From assembly GCA_013399305.1 (NCBI GenBank), contig VXAI01000009.1, positions 1,154,324-1,218,323 of the forward strand: DNA of 64,000 bases, read 5' to 3'. A program made the translations under genes and the position numbers. Within the stretch, counting starts at the first letter, position 1. The number at the start of each line of letters is the position of its first letter. Below, one piece after another: positions 50,380-62,800 of the stretch. Source of the stretch: Rostratula benghalensis (taxonomy: Eukaryota > Chordata > Aves > Charadriiformes > Rostratulidae). Below the pieces are notes generated by a model. The model saw only the letters and a list, made by a program, of their open reading frames with translations, was not told the DNA's origin and did not search any database.

Positions 50380-50935
50380 ATAGCAGACAAAATTTAGTGT
50401 AGATTAACATCAAGTGATGCACATAAAAATAAAATCCCATGGTAGCTTCACATTATTGTTTCAGAGATGACTACTCAGGAATGGAAGGTTATGAGAGTCC
50501 TATGAAAATGCTATCTCAATGCTTAGTAGTGGAAACAATGTTAAAAATGCCGAGGTAAAAGAGAACAAAAGACAAAACATAATACCATTGTATAAATTCA
50601 ATGTACATCTGTAACCTGAACACTATGTACAGTTCTGGTTGCCCTTCTCAGAAAGGACATAGGCGAATTGGAAAAGGTTCAAAGAAGGTTGGCACGGGTA
50701 TGAAATTGTTTCCCTACAAGGGAAGGCATCTTCAGCTTGAAAAAAAATAGCAGAGGGAGAACATACTGAAGGTGTATGAAGTCCTGAGTGCACAGGAGAG
50801 GACAAATAGAAAGTGATGATTGTTCCTCTCCCAGTCATCAGAGTGAGGGGGCATCCCATGATATGGACAGATGGCAGATTATAAACACACAAAAAAAGGA
50901 GATGGTTCTCCACCCAGTGTTGTTAAGCAAAAGAA
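50380..50935 (+). mobile_element. Ancient CR1-like LINE relic (end of ORF2)
   Basis: A diverged series of landmarks appears in the right order: GTGATGCACATAAAAATAA, CTACTCAGGAATGGA, TGTACAGTTCTGGTTGCC, CAGAAAGGACATAGGCGAATTGGAAAAGGT, CCCTACAAGGGAAGGC, TTCAGCTTGAAAAA, GGGGGCATCCCATGA, GGCAGATTATAAACACA. These match the carboxy-terminal reverse-transcriptase part of old CR1 families shared with crocodiles and turtles. There is no open frame; it is a fossil. Confidence 0.75.
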
Positions 50936-53900
50936 TTATTTATTGAAAGACATTGTGGTTGTTAAAACTGTGCATTAATTCAGGGGAATACTGGAAAAGT
51001 TCAAGTAACAGAAATTCATCAAAGATTAAATACCTTGCCTGGCTCACGAGATTCCGAGCCACAAGTTGCTGAAGATTGGAAGTTTATTTTGGAGATGCAT
51101 CCCTATAGGTTTTTATCTACTCTGTTGCTCTCTTCCAGACATCTACTGTTGGCTATCATGGGATTTTGGCTAGGTAGACCTTTCATTTGACTTTTTACAT
51201 TCTTTCAATCTTATGAGATTCTGCTCTGTGAAAGCCCTTACAGTAAGAATTTTGTTAGAGGTACCATACCCTCAGACAAATTACTACATCTGGCCAGCTT
51301 AACAGAAATTAAGTACAGCCACGAGAGAGACGAAAAAGCTCCATATAACAAACCACCATTCACTGATTTTCAACTTTCTTTCTTCAAACTCCTTTGTGTT
51401 ATTGTTTCAGATACCTGCTGTAATAATGAAGAGATGGGATAGTGTCACTAATGTCTTCTCACTACTAGTGATTTTTTAATTATATATTTGTTTAGATTTT
51501 TTGTTGTTAAATTACATGTGCTGAATTGGACAAACCCCACAAAAATGCTTTCATCCTGCCACATCCACTAGCACTGACACTGACTGAAATGAATAAGGAA
51601 GAGGTTATATCTTTTCATATATGTGGATGCAGCAGCTAGATGTCAAGCAGAGGTGTTAGGTAATCAGTCTTTGTACCTTTTGCCTTAGAAAGTACTCATC
51701 TCTGCTTTGATATCAGGGGCAGCTGGAGAAGAATATCCTTTTCACCCATCAATTTGTTTCTGAGGTGTGTGGGAACAGCACTCACAGAAGACAACAACCC
51801 AGTAAACAGTACAAAAGTACATGAAAAAAAAGGAAAGCAAAATCTTTAAGCTGATGACATGTTCCCTTCCTTCCTCCTATGGCATTACTAGGAGTCCTAA
51901 GAGGTCATTTGCTTCCCTCTTCCACAGAGTACTCTCAAAGCCTTCCCGTGGAACGGCCACACTTCTCAGGGCAAGGAAACAGCCTTCCCTGTTCTGCTGC
52001 AAGCCCCCCTTGCAAAGCCCTGCAGGGATCATCCCTGCCACCCTCTTCTGCACAGCCCTGGTTGTTAAATAAGGTCTCAAGTCAGCAGGGAATACCCTCT
52101 TACCACTATGCTCATGAGCTAACTCTGTTCTCTTTACACATCTTGAGTAGCTATTGCACAGTTTTCTGTGTTTCTGAAGGAACCTGGACCTTGGATAGGA
52201 GAAATTGAACTAAGTGGATCCTGGGAAGAGTGGAAATCAGTGTCTAGAGAAAGGAAAAAGCTTTGGGGGAGCAGCACAAACTCCAGCAACTCTACCTCCC
52301 ATGGTATCCTATCTGGTGGTGGCATTTGTGAAACCTGCTGGCTCCTAACTATTTATGAAACCTACAGGCTCCTGGATGCCTTCATGATCATGGGAGGTTT
52401 ACACCCCTTGACATTATCTATGGCAGACCAATTCAAATCCATAATGTAGCACCCATTAGTGCTGCGGTACTCACAGCGTGTTACTGACACTGCAAGTTTT
52501 AGGTAACTTTTGGTAATTTCACCTGACATTGAGTGCAGGAAGATAACAAAGAATTTCTTCCATCTAAAAATGCAAAATACTTGACCTTGGCTCTAAAAAA
52601 GCCTTGCCAGACGCTGTGATAGATTTAACCTTCACTTTCAGAGCTTCAGAAGCTAAGTCTTGAGGTGTTGAAAGCCCTAGATGTCTTTTGATGGAAAGTG
52701 AGAGAAAACGGCAAATCAGCCACAGGGAAGGCTCTGCCGAAAACTGCAGCTGCATCAGTGTGACTGGGTGAAAAAAAAAAAAAAAAGTGTTTTTAAACAG
52801 AAACTGCTGATACGGCTTTTGGTGAAGCCTCTGCAGCAGCTGTGATGGCTTTTAACTTTGAGTTTTCAGTGGGGAAAAGGCAATATTTCTTGCGTTGTCA
52901 TTTTTATGAATAACACAGGCGGGTTTCAAAATGTCAGGCCAGGTTGAGGAGCAGATGTAAGGTTAGCTGTGCCTTGGATTGATCCAAGTAGCAGGGGCTG
53001 AGCAGTTTTCTGGGGGTGATAGGTACAGGGGGCACAGAGGCTGTTAATCTGCCAGCTCAAGTTGGCTTCAACACAAGCTGGTGTTGGTGTTGGGCGACAT
53101 TCAGGAAGATATCTCTGAGCCCTGCCTCACGGATGCCAAGGTACCACATGGGGAGAAAAAAGCAAAGAAATACAGCTATGAGAAGATAGCTGCTATCTCA
53201 GGGCACATTCAGATTCTTCCTCACGTGGCAGAACTGCTCAGCAGAAAGGATCCTGCAACTCATGGGTGGTTCATACTGAACTCTTAAAAAAATCCTGAAT
53301 TTTCTCCCTGGGAACAGAAACCCATCCAAGAGCCTATTCTCTGCCTGAGAAAGCTAGTGGTAATCCTTTCTTTCTTTTACGTAAGTTAGCGAGGATTGCA
53401 GTAGGGGTATACTGCTGGAAAACATGAATCAGTATTTTAGGGATGGTAACCTTGGATCCACTTTGTTTCTCCACTAAAATTTATTAGAAGTTTGGTTTGG
53501 GACTTGTTCATGCATGAGCCAGGAGTTCATAACAAATTTCCCAAAGCAACCTTTTATTTTTTTTTTCCTGCCCCTTTCAATTTCCCTTTCTTGCTCTCCA
53601 TGCAAGATTTCTAGCCCTGCAGGCAGCTGATGGATGGAAGTGAAAGTGTGGCCGCTTCAATGCCAAGGACACACATCGCCTATTGAAATGTAGCAAAGGC
53701 AGAAAGTGTCCTTTGTCAGCTGTTGTGGGAATAGATGTTACCGTTTCCACTGCGGATTTGCTCTCTATTGGCAGCTTTTTGAAATAAGAGAACTGGTCTG
53801 TCGGAGCTGGGGTTCATCCTCAATGGGAAGAAAAGGAAAGATGGTGGCTGGCTCAGCTTCCCAGTTTGGAATACTCAGGAGGTGGATTCTTTCATTCCTG

Positions 53901-54118
53901 TACTTTGCAAGTTCTTATAGTAATGTGGAAAGAAATGCAGCACTGAAAATGAATAATTATAAAAGACCACTGACTGACCAAACCCAACACCCCTTCCTGA
54001 CACTGTGCTGAGTTTTTAATGCTAAATTCGGCATTATGCTGTGCAAGATGTTCACACTTTGTATCCGTACTCAGGATCTTTGTATAGACTGTTCTTTCTG
54101 AGTCATCGACGTGACCTC
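50936..54118. other. Gene-poor intergenic DNA
   Basis: Only small tandem duplications and short A/T runs (52769-52786, 53560-53569) are seen. No exon is recognised. Confidence 0.55.
52325..52378 (+). repeat. Imperfect 27-bp tandem duplication
   Basis: Two adjacent units sharing TTTRTGAAACCT..-GGCTCCT (52325-52351 and 52352-52378). A local duplication with several substitutions between copies. Confidence 0.65.
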
Positions 54119-54123
54119 ACTAG

Positions 54124-54343
54124 TGCTGTGGATTAACCCCAGTGGGCAGCTAAACATTGCACAGCCACTCGCTGATTCCCCCAACCAGTGGCACTGGGGA
54201 AAGGTTCAGAAAGGCAAAAGTGAGAAAATTTGTGGGTTCAGATAAAGGCAGTTTAAAACAAACAACTAACAAAGAGCTGGAGTCAGCTGTCCTGGCTGTG
54301 TCCCCTCCCACAACCTAACTCTATCCCAGCCAAAACTCGTACA
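54124..54343 (-). mobile_element. ERVL-like solo LTR, 220 bp, with 5-bp target-site duplication
   Basis: The segment starts TG and ends CA and is flanked on both sides by the 5-bp repeat ACTAG (54119-54123 and 54344-54348), the duplication size of ERVL-type elements. The - strand begins near TTTTGGCTGGGATAGAGTTA and includes GGGGACACAGCCAGGACAGC, motifs I recognise from common avian endogenous-retrovirus LTRs. At 220 bp it lacks most of the middle of that family, including the TATA part. No retroviral gene is present. Confidence 0.8.
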
Positions 54344-54348
54344 ACTAG

Positions 54349-57300
54349 TCACACCTTTGTGGTATGAAAAATCTTATAAGAACTGGTTACATTTGGGATA
54401 GAATTTCAATTATTTTCTATCAGGTTGAGCAAAAGCAGGCTTATCTCTACCTCTTACAGAAGATGCACAATTTCATTTTTGTTTGTATCTGGTTTAATGA
54501 CTTAAGTAGGTTATTTGACATCTCCTCTAGCCAGGTAGTGATTCTTGTTCTAAATCTGAAATGTACCCCGTTTCCCAGGCTCAAAAGTTTGCGAGTGTTA
54601 CTTCCTTTCTCTAATAATTTTCTTCCCCGGAAAACCAGCATCAAAAGATTTTGAATAGTGCTGGGCTTTTCCTGACAGTCTGGAGAAAGGAGGAGGAAGA
54701 AGGAATGATTTTTCTTTTTTCTTTATAAAGTAGAGAGGAAAGAGACTTGTGACCTTGAGGACTTGGTACCCTTTGCTTTGCCCCAGGGCACAAACCATCA
54801 CTGTTGTGATCTGAAGCCCCCTGGCACAGGTCTTGCTGTGGTGGAATCAGAGATCAGAGCAAAATTAATATTGCTGGGGATAACTGCAAAAAGGACCTAT
54901 GGAACTTGCTCTGCTACTGTTGCAAAGCTCAGAGGAGAAAAAAAAAATATCCCTGAAATTGCTTACCATCTGTGTACCTGTTACAGAAATAATATACTTC
55001 AATAGCTAATCAGGCAACCTGTGGTTAAGACTTTACTGGACTATATGCAAGGGTTTCAGTGGATTTTCTTTAAGATCTGGTGGGGATTTCCATACTCAGT
55101 AGATTGATCTGGATTTCCTTAGAATTTTTCAGGCTATATAACATGATCTAAATAAAGGGATAAATTCTTTCTTTCTGTTTCTTTCTATATTGTCCGTTCT
55201 GATTGGACACTGATTTCATTCTGGCTTTAGTTTATTCTTCTCTGATTTTCCTCTTTTGTCTGCTGCTTGAAGGCTTCATATTATGACAAATCTTCCTGTA
55301 CAGGAAAAGTTTGGGTTCCAATCCTGCCAGAGTCCAGCAAAATAACTCATAACAGGCTAATTTCCCTTGGACGCGATAATGTACCTTTCAAAATGGTATA
55401 ATGCACCTTTCAAAAAAGAACCTCATACGGTAGCACCACTGCCAACACCAAATGTCCAAAAATTTAGAATCAGTCTCTCCACAATCTTTAAGCTGCCTTC
55501 AAAATATGAAGTTGGTAAAACTAGGAAATCCATATCTCTTCTGCCTGTTACTCTTTGAGCTTTGCATGTTTTGTCAAGCTGTCAGTCCTTTGCAAGGCAA
55601 GACAAGAACCTTACATTAAGAAGATAAAAGCAGACTAATATATATGAGACAATCATATGTTTAAAGAGACCTTGGGCTTACACAAAACTCCAAATACCAC
55701 AGGGCCCATGCTAGGATGATGCTGAGATAGCCTGAATTCTTTATTCCAGATAATGGAAAAAAATAGAAAAATATAAAAAAAGACTGATGGCTCCTTCTCC
55801 TAGCAGCAGAAGTAGCCACTAAACAGTCAAGGTTTGGTTGAAATCTAGCTGTGTAATCAGATCAGAAGCACAGAAGTAAAAACCTTGCTTCCTGTTGCTC
55901 AAACCTGACCCTGAAGAGAGATCTGAACATCAGACTGGAGGCCTTTAATTTGAGTGGGAAGCAGGAGCAGAAGGCAGATCCCTCTGTGGCAGTAGCAGCC
56001 AGCGTTGTGATCCTGGGCACTGGAGAGCAGGTTGGTACCAGCACACGTGACATCCATTCCTTCTCTCTGATTTCCTTTTCTTCTTTTTCCTTCCTTACTT
56101 GACACACATCATCTGTCCTCTGACCCTCTGCATCCTCCCTGCTGTGCAGGCTGATGGACCCAGGACTATCCTCCCACAGGACTTGCCTCACCTTTTCTCT
56201 CCTGCACCCTCCAATCACTACACAGACTGGCTGGCCTAATGCTTGCTTTTGAACTTCCAACAAATGCATTTCTCGGGAACACAAGTGAAGGAAAAGGAAA
56301 ACAAGAAAAATTGGCTCCTTCTTTATCCTTCCTCACTGAACAGGGTAGGAATTGAGATGTAAGGTTTTGGGAGTCTTTGTTTCCAAAGTATTGTGCTAGA
56401 TTTTGGAGCTAAACCTGAATGATATTCCACTGATGACTGTTTTTCCCAGCACACTTGGGAACAATATGAGGCCAGTACAATGGCATCCACCACAGCTTTG
56501 AGAGCTGCAGCGCCTGTGAACGTGTTCTGGTTCTCTTTGCTAGAAATGGTTTTACTTCAGGCCATTGTGTGGTGCTCAAGGGAGAAAATGATACAAAATT
56601 CCATTAAAATTGTTAAGGTTATTTAACAGTTTCACATAATGGTGATGATTATGTGATAGATAAATAAATATATATATATAGGACAATACCTATCTAATAC
56701 AGATTATCTTAGTTTGTCTATGAAATTCTAAACTTAGCAGAAAACAGAGAAATTGGAAGTGTATATGCACACTAATGTTCATTAGCATGTACCAGACTGA
56801 GTTTTACAATGCAAACTAGAGGTGACAATGCATACACACAGAATTAACAATATGGCAGTGGTAACCCCCAAAGAGTCATTTTTACAAAAAGACCCCTAAA
56901 CCAGCATGTAAGTGAGGTCAGAATTTGTTTACTGAAACATAAACATCTTATAATTAAACACAAAAAACCCCAGTGCTTCAGATTTCTCTCTGATAAGAAA
57001 GCAATGACCTCTGGATCCTGATGTAAATCAAGAAACAGTATTTAATACTGTAGGAACATTAACATATACTCTTATTGCAAAGCTGCTTGAATCATTTTGT
57101 AAAGCTGATATCATAAACTAAACATACAGAGAAATATTTTTTTCAAGAAAGGTAAAATTTCTATTCCTTCATATTATTACAAAAGATTTGAAAAACAACA
57201 TGTTCTGGCCTTAAGTATCAGACTTACATTTTGTCTTTTGTTATCACTTACAATAGCACTGCTGCTTGAATACCCAGCCATATCAAATGTAGTTATTTGT

Positions 57301-58179
57301 ATATCTCCATCCTCTCAGGAAATCTTGACCTTGAAATAGAATAAATATGTAACATGTTCATAGCTACCACCACCAGTGCTAAAAACCATAGACACTGAAC
57401 AAAAACATGCAGAAGATGAGCTTGTGCAGTGCTATTTGACTCATTGTTGCAAAATGAGAAATTACAGTTTAAATGTTTTGCTGTCTTTGAATGACCCTTC
57501 ATTTGTAATTGATTCAGCTCAACAGACTGCAACTCTGAAACCATTGAGATATGGAACTTATTTGCCCCATGTTTAGAGTATGCTTCAGTCACTCTACCAA
57601 ACTCAAACTGCACAGGATGGGACCTTCTCTATTTGAGAGCTTTGATAATGTGCCACATTAACTTAGAGTCTGAGATGGCTGGTATTTGTTGACCAGCTCC
57701 ATAAAAGGAAGTGGATTACACAGAAAACAAAACCTATAAATAAGCCCACAATTTGAAAAATAAATGGAAATCCCTTGAATGACTACTTGAGGTAACTTTG
57801 AAAATTCCCTGTAAGTAGCCATACTTACCAGTAAGATTACAATCCTTGAGGTACCTGCACTGATAACCAAGGACATGATCAGCTGCAGTTAGGCTGGTAG
57901 ATCTTGAGGAATGTGATTTTTACTTGAAGAGTTGAAGGACTGTGCTCCAGTAAGGCCATAGCACAGACTTCTGATGGCAGAAGAGTGGGGTAAAAATATT
58001 ACAGGACATAACATGGGTCCTCCCTCTTGCTGCTGTCCCAGTGTGAATATGGACTGTAACCTTTAAAGATACTCAAACCCAACACACATCAGCCTTACTT
58101 CAGATTTAGGAAAGATGAAGTACGCAAGGTTTTAAGTCAGGGGATCACACCAGAATATGTTGGACATCTAAAAGGTATA
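54349..58179. other. Gene-poor intergenic DNA
   Basis: No exon or interspersed repeat is recognised. The 140-codon frame at 55862-56284 on the - strand has no domain. A TA microsatellite is at 56664-56681. Confidence 0.55.
56664..56681 (+). repeat. (TA)n microsatellite
   Basis: AATAAATA followed by a short run of TA units. Confidence 0.75.
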
Positions 58180-58650
58180 AATCATAGAATTATAGAATCA
58201 TTCAGGTTGGAAAAGACCCTTGGGATCATCAAGCCCAACCATCAACCCCACTCTACAGAGTTCTGCCCTACACCATATCCCCCAACACCACATCTAAATG
58301 ACTCTTAAACACATTTAGGGACAGGGACTCAACAATCTCTCTGGGCAGCCTATTCCAGTGTCTGACCAATCTTTCTGTGAAAAATTCTTTCCTAATGTTC
58401 AGCCTAAACCTACCCTGTTCCAGCTTGAAGCCATCCCCTCTCGTTCTATTGCTAATTACCTGTGAGACCAGCACCAACCTCTCTACAATGTCCTTTCAAG
58501 TAGTTGTAGAGAGTAATGAGGTCTCCCTTCAGCCTCCTCTTCCTCAAACTAAACAGTCCCAGCTCCTTCAATCGCTCTTCATAAGATTTATTCTCCAGGT
58601 CCTTCACCAGCCCTCTTGCCCTCCTCTGCATTCATTCCAGCACGTCAATG
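58180..58650 (-). mobile_element. CR1 LINE, 5'-truncated copy
   Basis: Read on the - strand it has the end of ORF2 (translation [20 protein letters not shown] followed by [14 protein letters not shown]), a 3' UTR and an ATTCTATGAT-type tail at 58180-58200. Its sequence is close to the 9345 copy. It is 5'-truncated at about 58650, only about 35 bp from the tail of the next CR1. Confidence 0.93.
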
Positions 58651-58682
58651 AGAAGGCTTATCCAAAATCCCACTTGTTAATA

Positions 58683-59290
58683 GCATCATAGAATCATAAA
58701 ATCATAGAATCATAGAGTTAGAGTTGGAAGGGACCTTAAAGACCTTTGAGTTCCAACCCCCCTGCCATGGGCAGGGATACCTCCCACTAGAGCAGGTTGC
58801 TCAAAGCCCCATCCAGACTGGTCTTGAACACTCCCAGGGATGTGGCTTCCACAACTTCTTCGGGCAACCTGTTCCAGTGTCTCACCACCCTCACAGGAAC
58901 TAATTTCTTTCTGGTATCTAATTTAAATCTCCCCTCTTTCAATTAAAAACCATTACCCCTCGTTCTATCACTACAATCCCTGACAGAGTCCCTCTTCATC
59001 TGTCCTGTAGACTCCCTTCAGATACTGGAAGGCTGCAAAAAGGTCTCCCTGGAGCCTTCTCTTCTCCAGGCTGAACAACCACAGCTCTCTCAGCCTGTCT
59101 TCATAGGAGAGGTGCTCCAGCCCTCTGATCATCTTCATGACCCTCTGCTGGACCCATTCCAACAGTCCCACATCCTTCCTGTGCTGAGGACTCCAAAGCC
59201 AGACACAGTACTCCAAGTAGAGTTTCACAAGAGTAGAGCAGAAGGGTAGAATCACCTCCCATGACCCGCTGGCCATGCTTCTGGTCACTG
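58683..59290 (-). mobile_element. CR1 LINE, second copy beside the first
   Basis: The - strand reads TRSMASGSWEVILPF, then LEYCVWLWSPQH and RVMKMIRGLEHLSYEDRLREL of the CR1 reverse transcriptase end, then a 3' UTR (ATGGCAGGGGGGTTGGAACTC) and tail (ATGATTCTATGATTTTATGA). It belongs to a different CR1 subfamily from its neighbour. An open frame of 176 codons (58971-59501) covers the truncated ORF2 end and flanking DNA. Confidence 0.93.
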
Positions 59291-62123
59291 TTGTCACCAA
59301 GAAAGAGGAACCCAAGAAATACATGAGGGCTCTATAGGTAGTCTCTTTATCTTTCCAGTCACACACAATTATTCCTGGGGCACATGCACTGTTGTCCTTG
59401 TGAGTGTGTGGGTGCAAGAACATGAGCCAGTGAAATCTGTGGGAGGAGCATGAATGACTGCAGTCAGTTTTCTTTAAAACAAACATCACCCTTGCTTCCA
59501 AAAGGCCTAGAATCGTGGTTTGTTACATTAATTTTCTTCAAGAGCACTAACATACAAGTTATAAATTAGCTGTCAGACTGAAACGATAAGCAGTAATATG
59601 ACAAGCTGGGGAAGGTGCCTGGAGGGTTCTTACACAGACCGAAGCTAGCTCTGATTTTATTTAATATCTTTAGTGTGATTAGAAAAAAAGAAGATTAGAA
59701 ACACACCGATGGCATTTGCAGATCATTCTTCCCTGGGAAATGATACCATCCTTCACTAGGGACATCATCTTTTACAGATGTACAATACAAATGGACTAAA
59801 GGAGTCTGGGGAGATAGAAATAAAAGCACAAGATTGATTGAGGAAAAACAGAAGGTGCAGAATCGGGAGTAAGGGAGGAAAGCCCAGAATGAAGCTATCC
59901 AACGGGGATGATGAATCACATTGTCCTCCTTGATGATGCATACATTAAGAGTGAACAGAAAGTACTCACTGGAACTTAGTGTCCAACAAATACTTCTTAT
60001 ACTATGTGACTAACGAGATACTGTAACTGACTTACTGGTGTTGTGAACAGCAGGAGGGTCATCCAAGCTAGAAAAAAAAAATGCGCTAATTAAGAAATAC
60101 AAACTCAGGAAAGGATACTTACCTATTAGGTTTGCATTTTTATTTCAAAGAATGGGTAAGAGAAGGGCAGGGAGGAGAGATGTGAATTTTCACAGCAATA
60201 TACAACCCAAATAAATGTAATTTCAAAAGCTACATTGCAACTAGATGGGGTGGGGAGAAGGAAAAGAAGATAAGGAAGCTTTTAATAAAAACATGTGAGA
60301 AAAGGGAGTGAGTTTCAAATGAGCAAAGAGGCAGAGATGAGCAAGGAGAAAGAACTGAGGGGATAGCACTTGGCTCCCTGGGTAGCTCCACTCCGAGAAG
60401 GAGAATTTCAAAACACTGTGGTGCCCCTCAGCAGTCATTCTGCAAGGGTGTTGCTGATGACCAAAAAAAAAAAACGAGATTCAACACACATAATTGGAGA
60501 TATCAGTATGCAGATTTCTATCCAGAGACAACTATATAAGCTGCTTTTCATAGGCAATACTGTCAAGCAAGTATTTCTAGGGTGAGTCAACGCCTCACAA
60601 CAAAGGTGTGTAGGACAGGGCAAAACAAGACATCTGTAGCATAAAAATGTGACAGAGTATTCATGGCCTAAAAATGGTGGAAAAACAAAATGCATTAATA
60701 AAAGCAGCAGCTTGTGATAGAAAGAAAAAAGTAGTTTTAACGGGGGAAAAAATGGAGGAGGGTGGAGAACCCTCAGGGAAAGCAATGGAAAACCCATCCA
60801 AGACAAGATAAAGCATTAGAGGAGGAAGAATCAGTCCTCCATTGCTGGAGTTACACAACTGGGAGTAAAGCACACAACTGGGCCAGACACTTGGGTGGTG
60901 CGATGGAGGGTCTGCTGTGCTGGGCTCTGGTTGCTCCTGCTCCAGCCAGTATATCATCTTCAGCAGAAAAACAGACTCAAAAGAGGCCAAGAAGAGAGGT
61001 GCTGTCTGACAGGCACAACGGGGTGAAGGCACTAGCCTTTGGGGCTAGTAAATTCAATCAGATCCCCTCAGGAATCCTGGTCTTCTATTCCAATTAAAAA
61101 GGAGACAACCATTTTAGTCAAGTTGTCCATTTTGCTCTGTTATTTTGTGCGATTTGCATGTGGATATTATCACAAAAATTGGTACTGTGTTTTCCAGCAA
61201 ATTTACTGCTCATTAAAATGATGTATTTGAGCAAGTGGAAATGGCAGAGTTCAAGTTTGTTTTCTCTTACTCATGATTCATCTATAAGTAGACAAATAAA
61301 TTAGGCAGTCACAGGAGACTGTCAGAGCTACCAGATGCTGTGATTTGGAAGAGTTTCTAGGTCTGGGCTAGTGGAGAAAAGAATTACGAAACCAGGTGAT
61401 GAGAAGGAGAAATCCAACAAAATATCAAAGTTCTCAGCTAGCAGGTGGATGCAAACAATAAAAGAGTACTTTTTAAAAATTAACATTGTCTGACACATCC
61501 GATATTGTACCACAAAGCTTTAAACAATTGTGACAACAGGCTTTGCTTTGTTAAAAATAACTTGTCCCTGACTGTTCTCTCAAGTACTCCTGGAGTAACT
61601 ACTGAAGTCAATACAGTTATATTCCAGCCACATACCCTTCAGACTCCAGCCCTTTGACTCTGCTATGCACATGGATGGAGATGAAGGAAACCTGCCCTTT
61701 TCTGAAAAGAAAAATGAAGCACATGATGTGGGAAAGAAATGAGATACGGCAAGAATGAATTTTAAAGGCATGATTGCCAGAAAGAAACTAACCTTGAAAG
61801 AAACATGTGTATATAGAATATTTTAAAGCGTAAAGCTTCTGTATTTCTCTCTCATACAAACACTTTGAGAGGGACTTGGCAATGTAGGTGGATACTGGAG
61901 ATGATTCCTTTTGGTTTTATTTGTTTCTGGTGTTGGATTCTAACACTCAGGGAAAGTTTCAGTCACATTGAGTCAAGTCCTAGACCAATGGAAAAGGCAC
62001 ATTTTCTCCCAGTGCCCAATCAGGATATTGGCTCTGCAAACAACAAGCAAAAGGAGCATTCCCTGCTAAGTCCCCATGGTAGCCTGAGTTTGTTACTAGT
62101 ATTTTATAAGGCTGCTGGCTGAG
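59291..62123. other. Gene-poor intergenic DNA
   Basis: Nothing recognisable beyond short A runs. Open frames near 60435-61097 lie in purine-rich DNA and lack domains. Confidence 0.55.
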
Positions 62124-62800
62124 TGTCATGTTTTAGGCTGAATTGGCCTACACTGGCAAGAGAAGATCTCCCCCAACTTCTCACTCCAGGAAAAAGAGGG
62201 AAGATATAAAGAGATTTATAAGTTTAGAATGAACTAAACTAATGAAATATTAATATTAATATTTAAAAGGAAATAATGAATATACAAAACCATATCAAGC
62301 TCCCAGGACGATGTCACCAGTGGGCACTTTGGAAGTCTCAGACTGGACTCTGCAACAGATGGGAATTGGATTCCAGCTCTGGAGTCAGGAACACAGATCA
62401 GGATCAAAGGCAATGAACAGACAGGGTCTTCTTCGGATGTTGGCTATTGAAGAAAGAGGGCTGCTCCTTTGAGCCCTCAGCTTTTATATTGAGCATGGGG
62501 CAGATGAGATGGAATACTCCTGCTGCTCAGGTTTGGGTCACCTGTCCTGTCCACTCTTCCCCACAGATGGGACCCCTCTACATTTTTCTGTTTCTGACCC
62601 TCCAGCGGGGCAAATAACAAATTTAGCTGACCTTGGTTGTTACAGCAGTAAATATAAGCAAAAGCATCTCTGCAAACCATTCCTTGCCATGAAGTACAAA
62701 CGTCGTTCTTATCACTCTGAGAACAAACAGTTTTCCCCACAATATGCTGTTAATTTCAGAGAGTTAGAAGAGGCCTACCCAAGATGTAAAATTACTGAAC
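62124..62800 (-). mobile_element. LTR of an avian endogenous retrovirus (boundaries approximate)
   Basis: Read on the - strand there is a TATA box in CAATATAAAAGCTG at about 62479-62492. Upstream of it is GGACAGGTGACCCAAACC, close to the matching part of ERVL-like LTRs, and downstream is a stretch ending CAGCCTAAAACATGACA at 62124. A TG start at 62124 fits, but I could not find a matching CA end with a duplicated target. The 184-codon open frame at 62509-63063 on the + strand overlaps it and has no recognisable domain. No retroviral genes are seen. Confidence 0.5.

Noticed and set aside
58971..59501. 176-codon - strand frame as a host gene
   Set aside because: Its second half is the CR1 reverse-transcriptase end and its first half is unrelated flanking DNA.
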